Below are positions 34,998-44,189 of a stretch of DNA of 64,000 nucleotides, one piece after another. Below the pieces are notes generated by a model that saw nothing but the letters and a program-made list of their open reading frames with translations, did not search any database and was not told the origin of the DNA. The translations under genes were made by a program, and so were the position numbers. The DNA is from JAFAXD01 sp963816775 (GTDB lineage Bacteria; Pseudomonadota; Alphaproteobacteria; Rhizobiales; Xanthobacteraceae), in NCBI GenBank assembly GCA_963816775.1, contig CAWFLX010000021.1:62001-126000 (forward strand), given 5' to 3'. Each line of letters starts with the position of its first letter. Position 1 is the first letter of the stretch.

Positions 34998-35813
34998 ATG
35001 GCGCAGATCCGCACCCTCGACGCCGCGCTCGAGCCGGTCACCGATGGCATCATGCTGGCGGTACCGCGTGAGCAATCCGGCGTCGCCATGGAAGCGACCC
35101 GCGCGCTGATCCGGCGGGGCGTCAGGGATTTGCACCTCGTCGCGCTGCCGACCTCGACCCTGCAGGCGGATTTGCTGATCGGGGCCGGTGCGGTCGCGAC
35201 GCTCGAGACCTCCGCGGTGAGCCTCGGCGAGCTTGGGCCGGCGCCGCGTTTCACCGCGGCCGTGAAGGCCGGCACGATCGCCATGAAGGATGCCACCTGC
35301 CCGGCGATCTACGCTGCCCTGCAGGCTGCGGAGAAAGGCATCCCGTTCATGCCGCTGCGCGGGCTGATCGGCTCCGATCTGCTCACGCATCGGCCGGAAT
35401 GGCGGGTGATCGACAATCCGTTTGGCAACGATGACCCCGTCGTGCTGTTGCCCGCGATCAAGCCGGACGTCGCCTTGTTCCACGCCGCGATGGCCGACCC
35501 GCAGGGCAACGTGTGGATCGGGCGTCAGCGCGACCTCTCAACGTTGGCGCACGCGGCGACCAAGACCATCGTGACAGTCGAGCGGATCGTCGAGGGCAAT
35601 CTGCTCGACGATCCAACGCTTGCCGCCGGAACCTTGCCGGGCTTCTACGTCGAGGCGGTTGCGATCGCGCCGCGCGGCGCGTGGCCGCTGCCCTTGCCGG
35701 ATCATTATGCGGCCGACGCCGCACACCTCGTCGAATACGCGCGGCTCGCGGCCACGGCCGAGGGCTTTGACAAATATCTCGACACCTACGTGCACCAGCG
35801 CCGCGCGGCGTAA
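34998..35813 (+). CDS. CoA-transferase family I, subunit A
   Basis: Alpha subunit (271 residues) of a glutaconate/3-oxoacid-type CoA-transferase. Family features are the N-terminal IMLAVPREQSGVAMEATRAL, the glycine-rich LIGAGAVATLETSAVSLGELG and the FMPLRGLIGSDLL segment. Starts 3 bases after the molybdenum-hydroxylase stop, so clearly the same operon. Substrate not predictable; relatives handle glutaconyl-CoA, 3-oxoadipate or steroid-ring intermediates (IpdA). Confidence 0.88.
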   Translation: MAQIRTLDAALEPVTDGIMLAVPREQSGVAMEATRALIRRGVRDLHLVALPTSTLQADLLIGAGAVATLETSAVSLGELGPAPRFTAAVKAGTIAMKDATCPAIYAALQAAEKGIPFMPLRGLIGSDLLTHRPEWRVIDNPFGNDDPVVLLPAIKPDVALFHAAMADPQGNVWIGRQRDLSTLAHAATKTIVTVERIVEGNLLDDPTLAAGTLPGFYVEAVAIAPRGAWPLPLPDHYAADAAHLVEYARLAATAEGFDKYLDTYVHQRRAA

Positions 35814-35844
35814 TTCCTTCCGACGTTATGAGACGAGCCCGCAC

Positions 35845-36582
35845 GTGAGCTTCCGCGACGAAGAGCTGCTCGCCGCCGTGATCGCCGACATGATCGGCGA
35901 TGTTCGCCACGTGGCGGTCGGCAACGCCTCGCCGATCCCGGCGACCGCCGCGTTGCTGGCGCGTGCTCGCGGCGGCGGCCGGCCCTACGTGTCGCTGCTG
36001 GGAAGCCGCAAGCACACGTTCTTCACCGACGGCGGAGTTGAGCTTTTCGACTGCGCCGGCCAGGGCCGCATCGACGTATTCTTCCTGTCGGGTGGCCAGA
36101 TCGACGGCGAAGGCAACATCAACCTGGTCAGCATCGGCGACTACGATCATCCAACCGCGCGCTTTCCAGGCTCGTTCGGCTCCGGCTATCTCTATTACGT
36201 GGTGCCCAAGGTGATCCTGTTTCGCACCGAGCACTCGCGCCGTACGCTGGTGCCGAAAGTCGATTTCATCAGTGCGCCGGGCGCGAGCGCGCCCAACGTC
36301 TACCGGAGCGGCGGGCCGATCGGCCTCATCACCAACCGCTGCCTGTTCGGCTTCGACCGCGTGCGCGGGCGCTTCCAGCTTGCGAGCGTGCATCCAGGCC
36401 ATACCGTCGCTGAGGTGATCGAACACACCGGCTTCGATTTCGACCGGCCCGATCAGGTGCCGGTCACCGCCGGGCCGGATGACGCGACATTGCGTATGAT
36501 GCGTGAGATCGTTGCGCCGGAGGTCGCGGAGGTCTATCCGCAGTTCGCGGCCCATGTGTTCGGGGTCGGGAAAGCCGCATAA
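35845..36582 (+). CDS. CoA-transferase family I, subunit B
   Basis: Beta subunit, 245 residues from a GTG at 35845 (preceded by a weak ribosome-binding site; no ATG fits the conserved N terminus FRDEELLAAVIADMIGD). Motifs: VAVGNASPIPATAALLARA, FFLSGGQIDGEGNINLVSIG and GGPIGLITNRCLFGFD. It pairs with the A subunit immediately upstream. The subunit-B layout resembles glutaconate CoA-transferase and IpdB. Confidence 0.88.
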   Translation: MSFRDEELLAAVIADMIGDVRHVAVGNASPIPATAALLARARGGGRPYVSLLGSRKHTFFTDGGVELFDCAGQGRIDVFFLSGGQIDGEGNINLVSIGDYDHPTARFPGSFGSGYLYYVVPKVILFRTEHSRRTLVPKVDFISAPGASAPNVYRSGGPIGLITNRCLFGFDRVRGRFQLASVHPGHTVAEVIEHTGFDFDRPDQVPVTAGPDDATLRMMREIVAPEVAEVYPQFAAHVFGVGKAA

Positions 36583-36599
36583 CCGGTACAAGGCCGGGC

Positions 36600-37691
36600 A
36601 TGACAGCGGAGAGGGAGGCCAGGGTGGAAGCACTCGAAGTCGCAGTGATCGGCACCGGCTGGTGCGGCGGGATTCGCTCGGAAACCTTGTCGCGCTCGGC
36701 GCTGGTGAAAAAGCTGCACGTTTGCGAAATCCGGCCCGACCGCCTCAAGGAAATCCAGGCGCTGACCAACGCCGCGACCGCCACGCTCGATTACCAGGAC
36801 ATCGTCAAGAACCCGGCGATTGCCGCTGTCTACATTTCGACCACGCCGGAACCGACACATTTTCCGATCGCGCGCGACTGCCTGCGCGCCGGCAAGCACG
36901 TTTTCCTGGAAAAACCGATCGCGCTCGAGCTGTTCGAAGCCGACGAACTGATCGCAATCGCACAACGCAACCGGCTGAAGTTCACCATCGGCTATTCGCA
37001 GCGCTTCAACACCAAGTACGCGTACGCCAAGAAGAAGATCACCGACGGCACGCTTGGGCGCCCGGTGACCGCGGTGGTGAGCCGGCATCTCTCGCGCAGC
37101 CTCGGCAAGAAGATCGCCAGCCGGGTGAAGCTCTCGCCCGCCGCCATGGAGGCAACCCACGATCTCGATTTCGTGTTCTGGCTGCTCGAGCCCGCCAAAC
37201 CGGTGCGCGTCTACTCGCAGGGCGCCTACGGCGTGATGCAGCCGGTCAATGGTTCCTACGACAGCATGTGGACCACCGTGACCATGGACAGCGGCGCGCT
37301 GGTGGTGATCGGCGCCGGCTGGAACCTGCCGCCGGGCTACCCGAATTTCTCCTCCACCTGGGTCGAGATCACTGGCACCGAGGGCGCGATCATCCTCGAC
37401 GACACCCATCGCGACGTGTGGCTCAACACCACGGAGAAAGGCACGGTATTTCCGATGTCGACCATGCCGGGCGAGCAGGTCGATCACGTTTACGCGGGCG
37501 CCATGGGTCCGGAGACGATCCATTTTCTGGAATCGATCATGCTCGACCGGCCCGTGATGGTGAGCCCGCAGTCGGCGCGTGTGGTGATGGAGGTCTACAC
37601 GGCGGCGGATCTCTCCGCCGAGCGCAACGAGCCGGTCGATCTTCCGCTCTCGAACGAGGCGCTCGCCGCCGTGGCGAGCGCGCAATCGTAG
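36600..37691 (+). CDS. Gfo/Idh/MocA-family oxidoreductase
   Basis: NAD(P)-binding oxidoreductase of 363 residues. N-terminal Rossmann fold with VAVIGTGWCGGIRSETL (residues 13-29), the family hallmark EKPIAL (near 100) and a C-terminal GFO_IDH_MocA alpha/beta domain containing THDLDFVFWLL. Typical substrates are sugars, inositols or pseudo-sugars, but members also act elsewhere. Last gene of the plus-strand run from 32229; 17 bp after the CoA-transferase B gene. Confidence 0.9.
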   Translation: MTAEREARVEALEVAVIGTGWCGGIRSETLSRSALVKKLHVCEIRPDRLKEIQALTNAATATLDYQDIVKNPAIAAVYISTTPEPTHFPIARDCLRAGKHVFLEKPIALELFEADELIAIAQRNRLKFTIGYSQRFNTKYAYAKKKITDGTLGRPVTAVVSRHLSRSLGKKIASRVKLSPAAMEATHDLDFVFWLLEPAKPVRVYSQGAYGVMQPVNGSYDSMWTTVTMDSGALVVIGAGWNLPPGYPNFSSTWVEITGTEGAIILDDTHRDVWLNTTEKGTVFPMSTMPGEQVDHVYAGAMGPETIHFLESIMLDRPVMVSPQSARVVMEVYTAADLSAERNEPVDLPLSNEALAAVASAQS

Positions 37692-37773
37692 GATGGGTTG
37701 AGCCCTTGCGAAACCCATCATCTTCGGCACGTCATCCCATGTGATGGGTTTCGCTACGCTCAACCCATCCTAC
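37688..37773. repeat. Long palindrome between two convergent genes
   Basis: Arms 37688-37721 and 37741-37773 are near-perfect inverted copies (GTAGGATGGGTTGAG at one end, CTCAACCCATCCTAC at the other; inner arm GATGGGTTTCGC). The loop is about 19 bases. It begins within the stop codon region of the Gfo/Idh gene and ends just before the stop of the convergent ABC binding-protein gene. It could act as a bidirectional terminator. The GATGGGTTTCGCTACGCTC-type sequence is, to my knowledge, a dispersed repeat in many proteobacteria. Confidence 0.85.
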
Positions 37774-37776
37774 AAT

Positions 37777-38964
37777 TCACTTCACCGTGCATTCACCCGC
37801 GTTGTCGGGGCCAAAGGCTTCGTCCGCCGAAACCTTGCGCACCGGCTTGTAGTAGTCCCATGGATATTTCGATTCCGCCGGACTTTTGACCTCGTAGACG
37901 GTGAGATCGTAGGCGACACGCCCGTTCTGCCGGATGGAAACCGGTTTGCCGAAGTAATCCGCCTTGGTCGACTTCATTTGACGCATGACGGTCGCCGCGT
38001 CGTCGGACTTCGCAGCGTCGAGCGCTTTGAGATAGTTCGTCACGGCCGCGTAGGTGTTCGCCTGCGATTTGCTCGGCATCTTGTTCATACGCGCGAAGAA
38101 GCGCCGCGACCAGGCGCGCGTCTGCTCATTCTCGTCCCAATAGAACCCGTCGGTGATGTAGAGTCCCTGTGCGGCTTTAAGCCCAATGGCGTTCACCTCC
38201 TGCAGAAACATCAGGAACACCACCATTTTCCGGTTGTTCTGAGTGAGCCCGAATTCGGCTGCCTGCTTGACCGCCGTCACCGTCTCGCCGCCGACTGTCG
38301 ACAACGCGAAAATGTTCGCGGGCGAGGAGTTCGCCGTCAAAAGAAACGAGGAATAGTCGGGGGTGCCAAGCGGAAATTTTGCGCTGCCCACGACCGTGCC
38401 GCCCGCAGCCGTGATCGCCGCGGTCGCGGCGCGTTCCATGGCGGCCCCGAACGCATAGTCGGGCGTGAGGAAGAACCATTTATTCCCGCCCGCGGCCACC
38501 ACGGCCCGTGCGGTGCCGACCGACAGTGCACTGGTATCGTCCATCCAGTGCACCGTGTAGGGCGAGCACGCCTTCCCGGTCAGGTCGGCGGACGCCGCCG
38601 CCGTGATCAGCAGAACCTTCTTCTTCTCGCGCGAGATGTTTTGTACGGCGAGCGCAACGGAGGTCAGCGGCACATCTGTGATCACATCGACGCCCTCGAC
38701 GTCGTACCAGCGGCCCGCGATGGCAGCAGCGACGTCGGGCTTGTTGAGCAAATCGGCGGAGATGATCTCGATCGGCTTGCCGAGCGCCTTCCCGCCATAG
38801 TCGTCCGCTGCCATCTGGGCGGCCAGCACCGCGCCGGGGCCGCCGAGATCCGAGTACACCCCGCTTTGATCGCCGAGAACTCCAATGCGGATCGCCTTCT
38901 CGCCCGCCAGCGCCTGCGTGCCGGCGAGCGTGATCAGCATGATGAGCATAGAGATGAGCCGCAT
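37777..38964 (-). CDS. ABC transporter substrate-binding protein (Leu/Ile/Val type)
   Basis: Type I periplasmic binding protein of 395 residues: signal peptide (MRLISMLIMLITLAGTQALA), then the start of the receptor-ligand fold IRIGVLGDQSGVYSDLGGPG and LAAQMAADDYGG. Relatives bind branched-chain amino acids, urea, amides or aromatic acids. The ATG at 38964 has a GGGAGGA ribosome-binding site; a long upstream open frame is a shadow of the P450 gene region. No permease or ATPase genes of this transporter are in the window. Confidence 0.92.
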   Translation of the reverse strand: MRLISMLIMLITLAGTQALAGEKAIRIGVLGDQSGVYSDLGGPGAVLAAQMAADDYGGKALGKPIEIISADLLNKPDVAAAIAGRWYDVEGVDVITDVPLTSVALAVQNISREKKKVLLITAAASADLTGKACSPYTVHWMDDTSALSVGTARAVVAAGGNKWFFLTPDYAFGAAMERAATAAITAAGGTVVGSAKFPLGTPDYSSFLLTANSSPANIFALSTVGGETVTAVKQAAEFGLTQNNRKMVVFLMFLQEVNAIGLKAAQGLYITDGFYWDENEQTRAWSRRFFARMNKMPSKSQANTYAAVTNYLKALDAAKSDDAATVMRQMKSTKADYFGKPVSIRQNGRVAYDLTVYEVKSPAESKYPWDYYKPVRKVSADEAFGPDNAGECTVK

Positions 38965-39058
38965 GACGTCCTCCCCTCGTTGGCGCCGTCTATTGCGGCG
39001 TTCCAAATGATATATCGAGAAACGCGCGGCGCGCGAGCACCATCGCCTCTCGCGCCGG

Positions 39059-40321
39059 CTAGCGCACCGCGACAGGGAAATGCAGAAAGCCGCGAAATCG
39101 CGCGCGACCGCCGCGCACGAACGGACCGGCCCGTTCGATCGTCGTGAACCGGGTGACGAGCTTTCCAATTGCGACCCGCGCCTCCATGCGCGCCAATGAC
39201 ATTCCGGCGCACGCATGAACGCCGAGACCGAACGCCAGATGGCGGTTGGGGGTTCGGCGAATATCAAGCCGATCGGGATCCGGGAATTGCGCCGGATCGC
39301 GGTTGGCGGCCCCGATACCGAGATGAACGTAGCTGCCGGCCGGGATCGCAATGCCGCTCAGTGCGGTCTCCCTGGCGGCGCGACGGTTTCCCAGTTGGTT
39401 GGAGCTTTCCATGCGCAGAAATTCTTCGATCGCTGTGTCGATCAGCTCGGGATGCTGCGCGAGATCGCGTCTGGCCTCGGGATGCCGCAGCAAAAGATCG
39501 ATGCTGTTGCCGATGAGGTTGGTCGTGGTCTCGTGGCCGGCATTGAGCAGAAAAATGCAATTGTGAATGAGCTCGAGTTCCGACAGCCGGTCTGTCCCGC
39601 CGCCCGTGGCGCCGAGGTCGCTGGCCTCGATGAGGGTTGAGAGGATCTCACGCCCGTCGCGCGTCTTGTCGTCTTTTCTGCGCGCCGCGAGCCCTTTCAA
39701 ATAGTGCTTGAATTCGTCGACGGCGCCCACACCCTGCTCAAATTGCGCGGGCGTCAGCACCGGTTCGAGCGCCCCGAGGATCGCGAGCGACCATTGCCGC
39801 AAGGGGCCGCGTTCGTCCTGCGGAACGCCGAGCAGGTCGCCGATCAGCTGTACCGGGATGGCGGCCGCAAGGTCATCGATGACGTCGATGACGCGGCGCT
39901 CCGCAGCCGCATCGAGCAGCCGGTCAACCAGCGCTTCGATGCGCGGCTCGAGCGCCTTCAGCGCCCGCGGCGTAAAGACCGGGGCGAGCAGCCGGCGGAC
40001 CCGCGTGTGGATCGGCGGGTCGTTGAACACGAGGCTCGTCGTGTGATGTTCGTAGAGCGGGCTGTCGGCAAATTTAGGTTTGAAATCGATCTTCTTGTCC
40101 GAGCTCCAGGCCGAGGCATCGTGATAGACCGCCACGAGGTCGTCGTAGCGGGTCAAGAAAAACGATCCATCGGGCAGGCGGTGGACCGGCGCGAGCTCGC
40201 GCAAGGCTCGGTATGTAGGATACGGGTCATTGAGGAAGGCGACATCGAGACGATTGAGATCGAAGCCGCGGACGATGTCCGCCGCGGACTGGCCTTCGAC
40301 CGTCGTCGGAGCGTCAACCAT
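39059..40321 (-). CDS. Cytochrome P450
   Basis: Soluble bacterial P450 of 420 residues. Heme-binding motif FGLGVHACAGMSLAR with the thiolate cysteine near residue 368; I-helix oxygen-activation motif LLNAGHETTTN; K-helix EFLRMESSNQLGNRRA (the E-x-x-R pair is E and R of this stretch). It would hydroxylate a hydrophobic compound using separate ferredoxin and reductase proteins, which are not encoded nearby. 14 bp upstream of the alpha/beta hydrolase stop; both on the minus strand, so probably co-transcribed. Confidence 0.94.
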   Translation of the reverse strand: MVDAPTTVEGQSAADIVRGFDLNRLDVAFLNDPYPTYRALRELAPVHRLPDGSFFLTRYDDLVAVYHDASAWSSDKKIDFKPKFADSPLYEHHTTSLVFNDPPIHTRVRRLLAPVFTPRALKALEPRIEALVDRLLDAAAERRVIDVIDDLAAAIPVQLIGDLLGVPQDERGPLRQWSLAILGALEPVLTPAQFEQGVGAVDEFKHYLKGLAARRKDDKTRDGREILSTLIEASDLGATGGGTDRLSELELIHNCIFLLNAGHETTTNLIGNSIDLLLRHPEARRDLAQHPELIDTAIEEFLRMESSNQLGNRRAARETALSGIAIPAGSYVHLGIGAANRDPAQFPDPDRLDIRRTPNRHLAFGLGVHACAGMSLARMEARVAIGKLVTRFTTIERAGPFVRGGRARFRGFLHFPVAVR

Positions 40322-40335
40322 CCGTCTGCCCTTGG

Positions 40336-41043
40336 TCAGCGTGCCGGTGCGACCTCCTCCAGAATTTTCACCAAAGCTTCCGGCATGTCGACCATCACGT
40401 CGTGGCCGCAGGGTACATCATAAATCCGCCAATCGTTGGCCTGCGCCTTGGCGCGGGCGGCATCGAAGCCTTCGTTCGGATAGCCGGCGGCCCGAATGTA
40501 GGTCCTGTTTGCGATCCGCTCGCGCGCACCGGTATGGGTGAGCTTCTGGGTGAAGCAGCGGATCGGGTGTGGCACGCACAGCGCATCGACCCAGGCGCGG
40601 TCCTTCTCGTTGACGTGGAACGCCGCCGCGGGACGCGGCGGCAACACGGTATCGCCCTTGCGCTCGGCCGCCTCGATCCCGTCGCGGGTAATCTTGATCG
40701 CCTGATCGGCGAGACTCTGCCCGCTGTCCGGATAGAACGCGTCAAGGAACACGATCGAGCCGATCGCGCCTCCCATTTCTTCCGCCACCCCGGTGGCAAC
40801 CATGCCGCCGTACGAATGTCCCACCAGCACCACGCCGTCGAGCCGTTCCCATTTCATCAGGTTGACCACGTCGGCGATGTGGGTGCGAAGGTCGATCGCC
40901 GGCGTCAGCAGATGCGCCCGCTCGCCGACGCCGGTAAGGGTTGGCGCGAACACCTCGTGACCGTGCGCGGTCAAGAGCCTTGTCACGCGCCGCCAACACC
41001 AGGCGCCGTGCCAGGCCCCGTGCACCAGGACAAAGGTTGCCAT
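40336..41043 (-). CDS. Alpha/beta-fold hydrolase
   Basis: Esterase-like hydrolase of 235 residues. Oxyanion-hole N terminus FVLVHGAWHGAWCW; nucleophile elbow VGHSYGG (Ser about 95); catalytic histidine in VPCGHDVMVDMPEAL near the C terminus. Resembles salicylate/methyl-ester esterase-type and EstC-like hydrolases. GGAGGGGAGG lies just before the ATG. First gene of a probable hydrolase-P450 unit. Confidence 0.9.
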   Translation of the reverse strand: MATFVLVHGAWHGAWCWRRVTRLLTAHGHEVFAPTLTGVGERAHLLTPAIDLRTHIADVVNLMKWERLDGVVLVGHSYGGMVATGVAEEMGGAIGSIVFLDAFYPDSGQSLADQAIKITRDGIEAAERKGDTVLPPRPAAAFHVNEKDRAWVDALCVPHPIRCFTQKLTHTGARERIANRTYIRAAGYPNEGFDAARAKAQANDWRIYDVPCGHDVMVDMPEALVKILEEVAPAR

Positions 41044-41524
41044 GAGCGCCTCCCCTCCGCCGCCTTGTCACGCGGCGGCGTGAGGGTGACCCTAACGACG
41101 CGGATCGCCGGCACAAGCCGCCGGCAGCTACGACCGCGGCGCGCCGCCCCAGGCCCGTCGCGATCATGAGCGCTGATGCCCCATAGCGGGAAGCTATCAG
41201 GGCGCCAGCGATGACTTCGTTTGTGCGCTCAGCTGCTCGCGCGATGCGCCGCGAGCATGGCTGCATTGATCAAAGGTCAGATGTGTCTCGTTGCTCGAGC
41301 CGGTGAACGACCGCCGCAGCGCGCACTTGCTCATAATTCACCGGCGTCGGAACACTTCCTGCTCTTTGATTGTTTATGCGGTTGGGAGGGATTTTATTTT
41401 TTGCCCCACGTCTCACGTTCCCGTGAAATTGCATCAGCCATCGTCGTCACGCCTTTTTGGATTGGTTCGAAGCTGTCTATGATCGCTTCAAACAACCAAA
41501 CAATCTCACCGGTGGAGGTGGAGA
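41044..41524. other. Divergent intergenic region before the second Mo-hydroxylase
   Basis: About 480 bases between divergently transcribed genes. No supported coding region; a 118-codon plus-strand frame overlapping the next gene has no familiar content. The last part contains a possible promoter for the molybdenum hydroxylase/sox run: TATGAT at 41478-41483 with TTTTGG at 41455-41460 (17-base spacing), a weak -35. A strong GGAGGTGGAGA ribosome-binding site lies directly before 41525. A GC-rich 7-base hairpin occurs at 41057-41078. Confidence 0.4.
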
Positions 41525-41974
41525 ATGGTCAGCCTCAACATCAACGGCAAAGCTCACGAGGTGGACGTCGATCCTGACACTCCGCTGCTCTGGGTCATTC
41601 GGGAATGGGTCGGCCTGACCGGAACCAAGTACGGATGCGGCATCGCACAATGCGGGGCCTGCACGGTTCATGTTGATGGTGTGGCGACGCGCTCCTGCTC
41701 AATTCCCGCGAGCGCGGTGACCGGCAGTCAGATCACGACGATCGAAGGGCTTGCGCAGAACGGCACGCCGCATCCAGTTCAGAAGGCGTGGCTCGCCAAC
41801 GACGTACCGCAATGCGGCTACTGCCAGAGCGGTATGATCATGGCGGTCGCCGCCCTGCTCAAGGACAAGCCGAAACCGACCGACGCCGACATCGACGCGG
41901 CCATCACCAATATCTGCCGCTGCGGCACCTATCAGCAGGTCCGCGAGGCGATTCACGCGGCAGCTACGGCGTAA
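41525..41974 (+). CDS. [2Fe-2S] subunit, isoquinoline 1-oxidoreductase-like
   Basis: Small iron-sulfur subunit of 149 residues, closest in style to IorA. First cluster motif YGCGIAQCGACTVHVDG near residue 40, second QCGYCQSGMIMAV and ICRCGTYQQV near residues 99 and 137. Starts after a strong ribosome-binding site and is 12 bases from the large subunit. Heads a plus-strand run that continues into the sulfide dehydrogenase and sox genes. Confidence 0.95.
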   Translation: MVSLNINGKAHEVDVDPDTPLLWVIREWVGLTGTKYGCGIAQCGACTVHVDGVATRSCSIPASAVTGSQITTIEGLAQNGTPHPVQKAWLANDVPQCGYCQSGMIMAVAALLKDKPKPTDADIDAAITNICRCGTYQQVREAIHAAATA

Positions 41975-41986
41975 GGGGAGGGCACG

Positions 41987-44152
41987 ATGACCTACATGCC
42001 AATACTTAACCGTCGTGCATTCCTGGTCAGTTCTACCGCCGCCGGCCTGACCCTCGGCTTCCATATTCCGTTGGAAGGCGCCGCGCAGGCGCAGGCGACA
42101 ACGCCCGAGATCAACGCCTGGGTGGTGATCAAGCCGGACGATACGGTCGTGATCCGCATCGCCCGATCCGAGATGGGTCAAGGGACGCGCACGGGCCTTG
42201 CCCAGCTGGTGGCGGAAGAACTGCAATGCGACTGGTCGAAGGTCACGACCGAATATCCCACCCCCGGTCAGAATGTCGCCCGCAATCGCGTGTGGCAGAA
42301 TTTCTCGACCGGCGGCAGCCGCGGCATCCGCGACTCGCATGAATATGTCCGTAAGGGCGGCGCCGCCGCGCGCATGATGCTGGTCCAGGCCGCCGCTAAC
42401 GCCTGGAACGTGCCGGCGTCCGAGTGCACTGCAGCGAACAGCGTCATCACCCACAAGGCCAGCGGGCGCACCACGACCTACGGTCAGGTCGCCGACGCCG
42501 CTGGCAAACTCGAACCGCCGAAGGATGTCCCACTCAAAAATCCCAAGGATTGGACGATCGCGGGCAAACCGCTGAAGCGGCTCGACACGCTCGCTAAGAC
42601 CAACGGGACGCAGATGTACGGCCTCGATATCAAGCTTCCCGGCATGGTGGTGGCAGCCATCAAGGAAAGCCCGGTCTGGGGCGGTAAGGTGAAAAGCTTT
42701 GACGCCAGCAAGGTCGCAGGCAGGCCGGGGATCAAACGCGTCGTTGCGGTCGGCGACAACGGGGTCGCGGTGATCGGCGATACCTTCTATCAGGCGAAGA
42801 CCGCGCTCGCCGATCTGCCGATCGAGTGGGACAACGGCGACAACGTCAAAGTGTCGAGCGCCACCATTGCGGCGATGCTCAAGGAAGGGCTCGATGCCGA
42901 AACCGCCTTCGTCGGTAACAAGAGCGGTGATGCCAAAGCCGCGCTCGCCAGCGCCGCCAAGAAGGTCGAGGCGGTTTACACCTATCCGTTCCAGGCTCAC
43001 GCCACCATGGAGCCGATGAACGCGACGGCGCTCTACACCGCCGACAGTTGCCGGGTCTGGTGTCCGACCCAGAACGGCGAAGCCGCGCTTGCGGCCTGCG
43101 CCGAGGCGGCGGGCCTCCCGGTCGCCCAATGCGATGTGATCAAATACGACCTCGGCGGCGGCTTCGGTCGCCGCGGCATGAGCGATTACGTCCGCCAGGT
43201 CGTGCTGATCGCCAAGCAGATGCCGGGCACGCCGGTGAAGATGGTGTGGTCGCGCGAAGAAGATATGACGCACGACTTCTACCACCCGATCACGCACTGC
43301 AAGCTGACGGGCGGATTTGACAGTGCGGGCAACCTCACGGCCCTGCACATGCGGATCTCCGGGCAGTCGATCTTGTCCTACGTATTTCCGGCGAACCTTC
43401 AGAACGGCATGGATCCGGCGGTGTTTCAGGGTCTGACGCCCAGCAGCCCGGAAGGCCATTTCGGCTATTCGATTCCGAACCTGCTGATCGATCACGCGAT
43501 GCGCAACACAGTGGTGCGGCCGGGCTTCTGGCGCGGCGTCAACACCAACCACAATGCGATCTACGTCGAATGCTTCGTGGATGAGCTCGCGCATGCCACC
43601 GGCCAGGACCCGCTGGCGTTCCGGCAGAAGTTGCTGGCGGAACACCCCAAGCATCTGGCGGTGCTCAACGCGGTCGCAGATCGGGCCGGCTGGGGCAAGC
43701 CTGCGCCTGCCGGCGTCTATCGCGGCCTCGCCCAGTTCATGGGCTACGGCAGCTATGTGGCCGCGGTCGCGGAGGTGTCGGTCACCAACGGGCGGCTCAA
43801 GATCCATCGTATCGTGGCCGCCACCAACAGCGGCCACGCCGTCAACCCCGCGCAGATCGAGCGGCAGGTTGCGGGCTCGTTCGCGTATGGCCTCTCGGCG
43901 GCGCTCTATGGCGGGTGCACCGTCAAGGACGGCCGCATGGAGCAGGACAACTTCGACTCCTACGAAGTCATGCGCATGGACGAGATGCCGAAGGTCGAGA
44001 CCATCGTGATGCCGTCCTACGACTTCTGGGGCGGCGTCGGCGAGCCGACCATCGCGGTGGCGGCGCCCGCGGTACTCAACGCGATCTTCGCGGCGACCGG
44101 CAAGCGAATCCGCGACATACCGTTGAAGAACCACGACCTCCGCACGGCGTGA
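41987..44152 (+). CDS. Molybdopterin-binding subunit, IorB-like, Tat-exported
   Basis: Large subunit of 721 residues. Tat signal NRRAFLVSSTAAGLTLGF (residues 8-25) followed by an AQAQA-type cleavage site. MGQG motif SEMGQGTRTGLAQLVAEEL (about 62), molybdopterin-contact glycine-rich segment LGGGFGRRGMSDY (about 387), and active-site glutamate in GGVGEPTIAVAAPAVLNA (about 685). Two-subunit, FAD-less type, so a periplasmic oxidase handing electrons to c-type cytochromes is plausible; c-type Sox cytochromes are encoded immediately downstream. Substrate unknown. Confidence 0.93.
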   Translation: MTYMPILNRRAFLVSSTAAGLTLGFHIPLEGAAQAQATTPEINAWVVIKPDDTVVIRIARSEMGQGTRTGLAQLVAEELQCDWSKVTTEYPTPGQNVARNRVWQNFSTGGSRGIRDSHEYVRKGGAAARMMLVQAAANAWNVPASECTAANSVITHKASGRTTTYGQVADAAGKLEPPKDVPLKNPKDWTIAGKPLKRLDTLAKTNGTQMYGLDIKLPGMVVAAIKESPVWGGKVKSFDASKVAGRPGIKRVVAVGDNGVAVIGDTFYQAKTALADLPIEWDNGDNVKVSSATIAAMLKEGLDAETAFVGNKSGDAKAALASAAKKVEAVYTYPFQAHATMEPMNATALYTADSCRVWCPTQNGEAALAACAEAAGLPVAQCDVIKYDLGGGFGRRGMSDYVRQVVLIAKQMPGTPVKMVWSREEDMTHDFYHPITHCKLTGGFDSAGNLTALHMRISGQSILSYVFPANLQNGMDPAVFQGLTPSSPEGHFGYSIPNLLIDHAMRNTVVRPGFWRGVNTNHNAIYVECFVDELAHATGQDPLAFRQKLLAEHPKHLAVLNAVADRAGWGKPAPAGVYRGLAQFMGYGSYVAAVAEVSVTNGRLKIHRIVAATNSGHAVNPAQIERQVAGSFAYGLSAALYGGCTVKDGRMEQDNFDSYEVMRMDEMPKVETIVMPSYDFWGGVGEPTIAVAAPAVLNAIFAATGKRIRDIPLKNHDLRTA

Positions 44153-44189
44153 TCCGCAACGTCGCCGGCCGCCGTGATAGCCTGTGGTC

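Noticed and set aside
37777..39351. ABC binding-protein frame extended upstream to 39351 (524 residues)
   Set aside because: The signal peptide and ribosome-binding site at 38964 define the start; the extension lies partly antisense-frame to the P450 gene end and is unlike protein.
41221..41577. 118-codon open frame before the iron-sulfur subunit
   Set aside because: It overlaps the real gene in another frame, has no ribosome-binding site or familiar motif, and looks like promoter DNA.
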